Origin: Limibacillus sp.
GTDB taxonomy: Bacteria > Pseudomonadota > Alphaproteobacteria > Kiloniellales > CECT-8803
Length of the DNA: 58,469 bases
Direction of reading: 5' to 3'
Assembly (NCBI GenBank): GCA_037379885.1
Contig: JARRJC010000007.1
Location: 1 to 58,469 of the forward strand
The notes beneath the pieces are model-generated. The model saw only the letters and a program-made list of their open reading frames with translations. It did not search any database and was not told the origin of the DNA. Positions 52,690-58,469 of the stretch are shown piece after piece. How positions within the stretch are numbered: position 1 is the stretch's first letter; every line of letters starts with the position of its first letter. A program made the translations under genes and the position numbers.

Positions 52690-53553
52690 ATGGATAGATC
52701 CGAGACGGTCGAGCGGTTTCGCCAGCGCTTGACGCAGGTGCTGGAGGAGAGCGGGCGCACCCGCTCGGCCTTTGCCGACGATGTCGGGCTCGACCGCTCG
52801 ACGCTTTCCCAGTTGCTGTCGCCGGGCAACGAGAGGCTGCCGCGCGCCGAGACGATCCTCGCGATCGCGCGTCAGGCGCAGGTTTCGCTCGACTGGCTGC
52901 TGGGATTGAGCGAAAGCGGCACGCCGGGCAACGAGCTGGTGTCCAACGAGCCGGAGTTCGAAGCAGGGGCCAACGTGCCCCTCGATGAGCGTCTGGTGCG
53001 CTGGCACGCCGAAGTCTTGGGCAGCAAGATCCGTTACATCCCCACCAGCCTGCCGGACCTGTTGAAGGACCCGAAGGTGATTCGCTACGAGTTCGCGCCC
53101 CACGGCGACCGGGTGGAAGAGGCGCGGCTGGAACAGGCGGAGATGCGTCTTGAGTACTCCCGCCGACCGGAAACCGACATGGAGGTCTGCAGCCCGACCC
53201 AGATGCTGCGCGAGTTCGCCCTGGGCCAGGGCATCTGGGAAGGACTGCCCAAGGCCGTGCGGCGCCAGCAACTGGAGAACATCGTGGAGCGGCTGGAAGA
53301 ACTCTATCCGACCTTCCGCTGGTTCCTGTTCGACGGGTTGGCGCACTTCTCGGCCCCCTACACCATCTTCGGGGCCAAGCGCGCGGCGATTTACGTCGGC
53401 AACATGTATCTGATGCTGAACGGCACCGAACAGATCCGCGCCATGACGCGCCACTTCGACGGCTTGATCCGCGCCGCCGTGGTTCAGCCGCCGGATGTCG
53501 CGGGCCACGTCCAGGGTCTGCTCGAAGAAATGAGCAAGGGCCGGCGCGCGTGA
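52690..53553 (+). CDS. XRE-family transcriptional regulator with C-terminal sensor region
   Basis: Regulator of 287 residues. The first 75 residues are an HTH_3/Xre domain (DDVGLDRSTLSQLLSPGNER and ETILAIARQAQVSLDWLLGL). Residues 95-285 are a second folded domain I do not recognise, with FRWFLFDGLAHFSAPYTIFG and AIYVGNMYLMLNGTEQIRAM. A similar arrangement fits regulators sensing a metabolite. It overlaps the next gene by 4 bases (GTGA), forming a regulator / PhnD-like / amidase operon. Confidence 0.82.
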   Translation: MDRSETVERFRQRLTQVLEESGRTRSAFADDVGLDRSTLSQLLSPGNERLPRAETILAIARQAQVSLDWLLGLSESGTPGNELVSNEPEFEAGANVPLDERLVRWHAEVLGSKIRYIPTSLPDLLKDPKVIRYEFAPHGDRVEEARLEQAEMRLEYSRRPETDMEVCSPTQMLREFALGQGIWEGLPKAVRRQQLENIVERLEELYPTFRWFLFDGLAHFSAPYTIFGAKRAAIYVGNMYLMLNGTEQIRAMTRHFDGLIRAAVVQPPDVAGHVQGLLEEMSKGRRA

Positions 53554-54359
53554 CCCTGGCGGGCCTTCCCATGTACGACCTGCCGGAGCTGCGCGCGGCG
53601 CATGACGCCTGGTGGCTCGGGCTGCGCGGGCATCTGCGGGCGGCGGGCTTCGCAGAGCTGCCCGAGGCGCTGGACCGAAGCTTGCCTGCCCCTGCGCTCT
53701 GGCGCGATCCCGGTCTTCTGCTGGCGCAGTGTTGCGGCTACGACCTTCGGCTCGGCGATCCGCCTCCGCCCCGCTATCTCGCGACTCCGCACTACGACCT
53801 TACGGGATGCGAGGGGCCGCTCTACTGCTCCTTTCTGGTGGTGAGGTTGGAGGAGGAGGCTGAAGGTCTTGCCGACCTGCGCGGCCGCCGCGCGGCGGTC
53901 AACATGGCGGGATCGCACTCCGGTCAGAACGTCTTGCGCTACATGGTGAGCCAACTGGGGGCTGCAGGGCCCTTCTTCGGCCAGGTCCTGGAGAGCGGCG
54001 GGCATCGCGCCTCCCTGGCTGCGGTCCGGGAAGGGCGGGCGGACCTGGCCGCCATCGACTGCGTGACCTTCGGGCTGATCGCGCGCACCGCGCCGGGGGA
54101 GGTGGCGGCGCTCCGGGTGCTTGAGCGCTCTCCCGCCGTTCCGGGCCTGCCCTATGTGACCGCGCCGGGCGCGGAGGCCGCGAAGGTCGCCGCCTTGCAG
54201 TCCGCGCTTCTCGCCGCCGTGGAAGACCCCGCCCTGGCCGAGGCGCGCGCCGCCCTTGCGCTCTCGGGCTTTTCACTTCTGTCCGCGGGAGACTACGATC
54301 CCCTGGTCGAGATGGCCGGGCGCGCGGAAGCCCTCGGCCAAGCGCCTCTCCTACCCTGA
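53550..54359 (+). CDS. PhnD-like (phosphonate-binding fold) protein without signal peptide
   Basis: Protein of 269 residues with the Phosphonate-bd fold. The opening (LPMYDLPELRAAHDAWWLGL) and LLLAQCCGYDLRLG then YLATPHYDLTGCEGPLYCSF are characteristic of the PhnD-like group lacking a signal peptide, and the core has LRGRRAAVNMAGSHSGQNVL and VREGRADLAAIDCVTFGLIA. There is no signal peptide or lipobox from either possible start (GTG 53550, ATG 53571), so it is probably a cytoplasmic binder. It may pass a ligand signal to the regulator with which it overlaps by 4 bases (inference). Confidence 0.75.
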   Translation: MTLAGLPMYDLPELRAAHDAWWLGLRGHLRAAGFAELPEALDRSLPAPALWRDPGLLLAQCCGYDLRLGDPPPPRYLATPHYDLTGCEGPLYCSFLVVRLEEEAEGLADLRGRRAAVNMAGSHSGQNVLRYMVSQLGAAGPFFGQVLESGGHRASLAAVREGRADLAAIDCVTFGLIARTAPGEVAALRVLERSPAVPGLPYVTAPGAEAAKVAALQSALLAAVEDPALAEARAALALSGFSLLSAGDYDPLVEMAGRAEALGQAPLLP

Positions 54360-54387
54360 TCCTTCAATAAGGGAGCCTAGTTGCAGC

Positions 54388-55818
54388 ATGTCCGAGCCCT
54401 GGGAACTGTCGGCCATAGAAGCCAGGCGCAGAATTGGAGAGGGGACTCTTTCCCCCGTGGAACTCTGGACCTCCTGCCTCAGCCGGATCAAAGCCTGCAA
54501 CGAGACGGTCAACGCCGTCGTCACCCTGGACGAGGAGGCCGGTCTCGCCGCCGCCAAGCGCGCGGAGGAGGCCGTTTCTAGAGGGGAGCCGCTCGGCCTG
54601 CTGCACGGCTTGCCGGCGGGCGTGAAGGACCTGAATGAGACGGCCGGGCTTCGCACCACCTTCGGGTCCGAGCTCTACGCCGACTACGTTCCGGCGGAGG
54701 ATGAACTGCTGGCCGCTCGGCTGCGCGGCGCGGGGGCGGTGATCGCCGCCAAGACCAACACCCCGGAGTTCGGCGCAGGCGCCAATACCTGGAACCGGGT
54801 CTTCGGGGCGACGGGCAATCCCTATGACCCGGCGCTCACCTGCGGCGGCTCTTCGGGCGGATCGGCGGTCGCCTTGGCCTGCGGGATGATGCCCCTGGCC
54901 AGCGGGTCCGATCTGGGCGGATCCTTGCGTACGCCAGCGGGTTACTGCGGCGTCTATGGCCTGCGCCCGACGCCCCGGCTGGTGCCGGACGACGCGCCGG
55001 GCCGGGTCTTCAACCCCTTGTCCGTCGACGGCCCCATGGCGCGCAGCGTCGAGGACATTCACCTGATGCTGCGCGCGATGGCCTGCCACGACCCGCGCGA
55101 CCCCTGGAGCCTGCCCGGCGCACAGACCCTGGTCGGCGACAGTCTGGCGCCAACCGATCCCCGCAGCCTCAAGGTGGCGTTCTCCGCCGACTTGGGCTTC
55201 GCCCCGGTGAGCCGGGAGGTGCGGTCGCTCTTCGCAAAGCGCATGGAGGCCCTGGCGCCCTTGTTCGGCAGTCTGGAGCCGGCCGACCCGCCGCTGGCCG
55301 AATCGGAAAGGGTGTTTCAGGCCTTGCGCGGCGTAGGCTTCGTCGCCGCCCACCTTGAGAGACTGCGCAAGGCGCCGGAGAAGGTCGGTCCGAACGTGAC
55401 GGCGAACGTCGAGTTGGGGCTGGGGCTCAGCGCGGAGGAGATCGCGAGAGCCGAGGCGGACTGGGGCCTGCTCTACCGCCGCTTCCTGGCCTTCCGGGCA
55501 GGCTACGATCTGCTGATCGCGCCGGTCGCCGCCGTCCAGCCCTTCCCGAAGACCCAGAACGCGCCCGAGGAGATCGACGGCCTGACGCTCGACAACTATG
55601 TCTCCTGGCTCGGGCTCAGTTTTGGGATCACCTTGACGATCCACCCCTCGCTCGCCTTCCCCTGTGGCCGCGACGAGAAGGGGGTCCCCTTCGGCATCCA
55701 ATTGATCGGAACCCGCTTTGGCGACAAGCAGTTGTTGGAGATGGCGCTTGGTCTGGAAAAGGAGCTGGAAGGGGACCTTTCCCTGGGCCGACCTTCTCCA
55801 TTCCTCGGCGCGACTTAA
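54388..55818 (+). CDS. Amidase (amidase signature family)
   Basis: Hydrolase of 476 residues. The catalytic triad is visible: Lys in GLPAGVKDLNETAG, cis-Ser and nucleophile Ser in TCGGSSGGSAVALACGM and SGSDLGGSLRTPAGYC. It cleaves an amide bond to acid plus ammonia. The ATG at 54388 follows AAGGGAGCCTAG and lies 28 bases after the PhnD-like gene, so the two are likely co-transcribed. The substrate is not given by sequence. Confidence 0.92.
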   Translation: MSEPWELSAIEARRRIGEGTLSPVELWTSCLSRIKACNETVNAVVTLDEEAGLAAAKRAEEAVSRGEPLGLLHGLPAGVKDLNETAGLRTTFGSELYADYVPAEDELLAARLRGAGAVIAAKTNTPEFGAGANTWNRVFGATGNPYDPALTCGGSSGGSAVALACGMMPLASGSDLGGSLRTPAGYCGVYGLRPTPRLVPDDAPGRVFNPLSVDGPMARSVEDIHLMLRAMACHDPRDPWSLPGAQTLVGDSLAPTDPRSLKVAFSADLGFAPVSREVRSLFAKRMEALAPLFGSLEPADPPLAESERVFQALRGVGFVAAHLERLRKAPEKVGPNVTANVELGLGLSAEEIARAEADWGLLYRRFLAFRAGYDLLIAPVAAVQPFPKTQNAPEEIDGLTLDNYVSWLGLSFGITLTIHPSLAFPCGRDEKGVPFGIQLIGTRFGDKQLLEMALGLEKELEGDLSLGRPSPFLGAT

Positions 55819-55912
55819 CCGGATTCGCGTCGCGCTGGCCAGCCCCGGACCTTTCCGCCATACTGATTTTCCGAAGTCCTCAAGTCGCCTTGCAATCAAC
55901 GAAGGACGGGCC

Positions 55913-56281
55913 ATGAGCGAGTCGCTCGGCGCCCAGTTGCAGAAACTGGTCAATCGCCTGAAGGAACGCCAGATCGAGTTGAAGCAGCTCGACGCCGGAA
56001 GCGTTGAGGCGCGCGCGCCCGTGGAACTCGATCAGAGCCGCCAGGGGCGCCTTTCCCGGATGGATGCGATGCAGTCCCAGGCGATGGCCCAGGAAACCGC
56101 ACGCCGGCGGGCTCTGGAACTCCAAAAAATCGAGGCCGCGCTGACCCGGTTGCAGGACGGCGATTATGGCTATTGCGTCAAATGCGGAGAGAGCATCGGG
56201 CACAAAAGGCTCGAGTTCGACCCGGCCACGCCGCTCTGCGTCGACTGCGCCAGCGAGGCCGGAGAGGGCACGCGACACTAG
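55913..56281 (+). CDS. DksA/TraR-type zinc finger protein
   Basis: Protein of 122 residues. A helical first half (LVNRLKERQIELKQLDAGSV and RLSRMDAMQSQAMAQETARR) is followed by DGDYGYCVKCGESIGHKRLE and the C4 finger completed by CVDCASEAGE. This fits the DksA/TraR family of secondary-channel regulators of RNA polymerase, in a shorter version than DksA (about 150 residues). It may modulate transcription in stringent conditions. The ATG follows GAAGGACGGGCC. Confidence 0.88.
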   Translation: MSESLGAQLQKLVNRLKERQIELKQLDAGSVEARAPVELDQSRQGRLSRMDAMQSQAMAQETARRRALELQKIEAALTRLQDGDYGYCVKCGESIGHKRLEFDPATPLCVDCASEAGEGTRH

Positions 56282-56788
56282 CTTCCCTCTGCAGTTTTCC
56301 GAGCGAAATTACAAAGAACAACAGAGATTCTCTGGAGTTTAGGCGGCCCGATCGTCACCGAGGGATCCTACCCATTCCATTCGTCTTGGCGAGCGTAACC
56401 CGTATGGCGAGTAATCCCGTTAATACTTGGGGCCAGTATTCGTGCGGAGCATAGGCAACCTTTTCTCCTTCAACGTGGGATCATGCCAGCAGTTCAATGC
56501 ATCCGCACCACCTGGGGTAGGGTGTTAATCTTTCCTAACATCTTCATGAAATAGAGTGATTTTTTTAGGCCGCGATTGTGGCCGGGATAGTGCGGCACTA
56601 CACAAATTACGACAAAAAACTCCCTCCTTCGTAGCATCGTGTTGGGTCATTGTATCTTCACCGAAATTGCTGAGGCCGCTTTTTGACGTCTGTCGGGAAG
56701 CGGCTCACCGATTCTTGTGAATTTCCCGTGATGATCGCAGGGAAATAACCGTTTGGGGGAGGAATCGGTGCTAACAAGGAACGATGCT
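56282..56788. other. Non-coding stretch upstream of the DUF11 protein gene
   Basis: About 500 bases with lower GC than the surroundings and no convincing ORF. It contains short T-rich runs (GATTTTTTTAGG near 56560) and AT-rich sequence compatible with promoters, probably for the repeat-protein gene. I see no tRNA, terminator of good quality or repeat. TTAATCTTTCC near 56525 is not a full CtrA site. Confidence 0.6.
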
Positions 56789-58469
56789 ATGAAGATGACC
56801 GTTGTCTCGCTGCTGACCTGTTGCTCCAGATCCCTGCTGGGATATCTCGCCGCGGTGGGGATTTTCGCTACAGTGTCGCTGGCGGGTGCGGGAACGGCCC
56901 AGGCTGACGCCGACCTGTCGTTGCTTGCGGGGGCAAGCAACGCTGGGACGCGGGTCACCTACGACGGCTCGACGCTGACCGGCGGCGAGAGCGTACCGCA
57001 TGGTGAAACAGTCAAGTACTTCGTGGAGTTGCGCAACGACGGGCCGGATGCGGCCGACGGCACCACGGATCCCATCGTCATCACGCTCAACTATCCGGCT
57101 ACAGCCAGCATCGCGCCGGTTTTCGTGCCCGCCAACACGGCCTTCGACGCCGGAGCGCCGGGCGACGGCGAGGCGACCTGGACGATCAACCGCTTTACGG
57201 CGGCGACCGCCTTCGCAGGCTTGACCGTGGACATCACGCTCGCGGCCGGGTCGGGAACGCAGGCGGCTTCGATCAGTGCGCAGATCGAACCTCGCACGCA
57301 GCCTGACCCGGATTCGAGCGATGACACATATACGCTGAACTTTTTTGCTGATGATCCCCCTTCGGCCGATCTCTCGCTTTTCCAGGGCAGCGGTAACCAG
57401 GGAACGCGGGTCACCGACAGTGGAACGCGGGTCGAGGACGGCGACGGCGTGGCCAACGGCGACACGCTGGCCTTTACCGTGGAGTTGCGCAACGACGGGC
57501 CGGATCCGGCCGACGGCACCACGGACCCCATCGTCGTCACGCTCAACTATCCGGTCAGCGCCAGCATCGCGCCGGGTTTCGTGCCGCCATTTTCGGTTTT
57601 CGACGCCGGAGCGCCGGGCGACGGCGAGGCGACCTGGACGATCAACCGCAACTTGAACCCGACAGCGTTCACGGGCTTGACCGCGAACATCACGCTGGCG
57701 GGGGGCGCAGGTCCCCAGACCAACACGATCAGCGCTCAGATCGAGCCTCGCGCGCAGCTTGACCCGGACCCGAGCGATGACGTCTTCTCGGTGGAGTTCG
57801 TCTCCGATGATCCGGTGGACGCCGACCTATCGGTCTCCTCGAGCAGTTTTGAGGACCTGGACAGCGGGTCCGCGATCACCAACGGAGCCGGAATCCCCGA
57901 ACAGAGTGTCGTGGTCTACCGGGCTCTGATCGAGAACCTGGGACCGGACGACAAACCGCAGGCTGGCAACCAGGTCGAGCCCAGCTTCTCGGAGGCGATC
58001 ACGCTGGCGCTGGATGTGCCCGCCGAAATGACCTGGACAGGCCATGCGGAGGTTCTCTACAGCGAGTTGGGTCACGTGGAAGGCGGCCTAACCTTCACCA
58101 ACTTCATCGATGCCTTTGATTCGTCGACCAACACCTGGACCTTGTCCGGCCCCGTGGCCTCGGGCGAGACCATTGAAGTCATTATGCATTTCGTGGCCGA
58201 CACGCCGGCGACGAACGTGACGCTTGGCGGAGAGATCACGGATCCGGGCGCCTACGTCAACGACGCGAACGGGGCGAACGACGCCTATTCCATCACGGCG
58301 GATATCGTCGCGCAGTCGGCCGACCTCAGCGTCGCCATCGTCGAAGGTTCGATCGCGCTCCCCAAGAGCGACACCAAAAGCTTCACGGTACAGGTGACCA
58401 ACATCGGGCCCAACACCGCACGTGACATACGAGTGGGTCACCAAGCAGATCTACGGTGCCACGAGCTTC
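56789..58469 (+). CDS. Secreted DUF11-type repeat protein (3' end cut by window)
   Basis: Frame open from ATG 56789 to the window end, 560 residues visible. Residues 1-42 look like a signal peptide (LLGYLAAVGIFATVSLAGAG, cut near AQADA). The rest is tandem beta-sandwich modules of about 150 residues carrying the pattern DLS..., VELRNDGPDAADGTTDP and ITLNYP, then EATWTINR and ISAQIEPRTQPDPDSSDD. This is the DUF11 / CARDB-like extracellular repeat. Modules 1 and 2 are nearly identical in DNA and 456 bases apart. Module 3 (from about 57815) is more divergent; module 4 is cut (SVAIVEGSIALPKSDTKSF and VTNIGPNTARD). The likely role is a surface or secreted adhesin. No stop is seen. Confidence 0.8.
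   Translation, partial: MKMTVVSLLTCCSRSLLGYLAAVGIFATVSLAGAGTAQADADLSLLAGASNAGTRVTYDGSTLTGGESVPHGETVKYFVELRNDGPDAADGTTDPIVITLNYPATASIAPVFVPANTAFDAGAPGDGEATWTINRFTAATAFAGLTVDITLAAGSGTQAASISAQIEPRTQPDPDSSDDTYTLNFFADDPPSADLSLFQGSGNQGTRVTDSGTRVEDGDGVANGDTLAFTVELRNDGPDPADGTTDPIVVTLNYPVSASIAPGFVPPFSVFDAGAPGDGEATWTINRNLNPTAFTGLTANITLAGGAGPQTNTISAQIEPRAQLDPDPSDDVFSVEFVSDDPVDADLSVSSSSFEDLDSGSAITNGAGIPEQSVVVYRALIENLGPDDKPQAGNQVEPSFSEAITLALDVPAEMTWTGHAEVLYSELGHVEGGLTFTNFIDAFDSSTNTWTLSGPVASGETIEVIMHFVADTPATNVTLGGEITDPGAYVNDANGANDAYSITADIVAQSADLSVAIVEGSIALPKSDTKSFTVQVTNIGPNTARDIRVGHQADLRCHEL
56906..57811 (+). repeat. Two in-frame 456-bp tandem repeats within the DUF11 gene
   Basis: Segments of unit 1 recur exactly 456 bases later: GTGGAGTTGCGCAACGAC at 57023 and 57479, GACGCCGGAGCGCCGGGCG at 57147 and 57603, and ACGCGGGTCACC at 56948 and 57404. 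Spacing stays constant, so no gaps are needed. Repeat boundaries are approximate. Confidence 0.85.

Noticed and set aside
56524-56540. TTAATCTTTCCTAAC near 56525 as a third CtrA site
   Set aside because: The second half-site is CTAAC rather than TTAAC at the right spacing.

Overview
The window is a GC-rich chromosomal segment of an alphaproteobacterium. The gene families, consensus CtrA sites (TTAA-N7-TTAAC), an alphaproteobacterial-style Zur palindrome, choXWV and the ligase-associated repair cluster all fit, and a Rhodospirillales or Kiloniellales relative is my best guess. No rRNA, tRNA, CRISPR array, insertion sequence or prophage gene was recognised. Genes are dense and mostly in short operons. 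The left end cuts a livH gene and the right end cuts a repeat-rich secreted protein gene.

Layout. 1-3.8 kb: livHMGF branched-chain-amino-acid-type ABC transporter. 3.8-17.4 kb: a run of single metabolic and small genes (UGT-like glycosyltransferase, carboxymuconolactone decarboxylase-like protein, glutathione transferase, short CDF cation transporter, LuxR regulator, gamma-butyrobetaine dioxygenase-like enzyme, DUF1194 protein, VOC protein, secreted SNase-like protein, RraA-like protein, EamA permease, flavin reductase), with several very small membrane-protein ORFs and hairpin terminators. 17.5-25.5 kb: a 1445-residue helicase/nuclease-like protein whose catalytic motifs look eroded, a divergent orphan FtsZ with a long acidic tail, a receiver-domain protein and a CBS protein. 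Both ftsZ and the receiver gene have a perfect CtrA full site upstream.

25.5-30.2 kb: rhomboid protease, inorganic pyrophosphatase, and the zinc uptake regulon zur-znuC-znuB facing znuA across one Zur palindrome. 30.2-34.6 kb: PhoX phosphatase, photolyase, fasciclin protein. 34.6-40.9 kb: a ligase-associated DNA repair cluster (PdeM phosphoesterase, Lhr-type helicase, MBL exonuclease, ATP-dependent ligase) with a HIT protein in the middle.

41-56 kb: MFS permease, then a choline/betaine region: choXWV uptake, betaine-homocysteine methyltransferase, dimethylglycine-dehydrogenase-like flavoprotein, LysE exporter, an MttB-family methyltransferase without pyrrolysine codon, a fatty acid desaturase, and a regulator / PhnD-like / amidase operon, then a DksA-type zinc finger gene. 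Choline taken up by ChoXWV would be oxidised elsewhere to betaine, demethylated to dimethylglycine by Bmt (making methionine), then to sarcosine with transfer of one carbon to folate. 56.3-58.5 kb: a 500-bp non-coding stretch and the start of a DUF11-type secreted repeat protein.

The most unusual part is the 17.5-24.9 kb block: a probable pseudo-helicase/nuclease, a non-canonical FtsZ and a receiver protein, with matched CtrA boxes. All functional calls are from reading the sequence; no database search was run.
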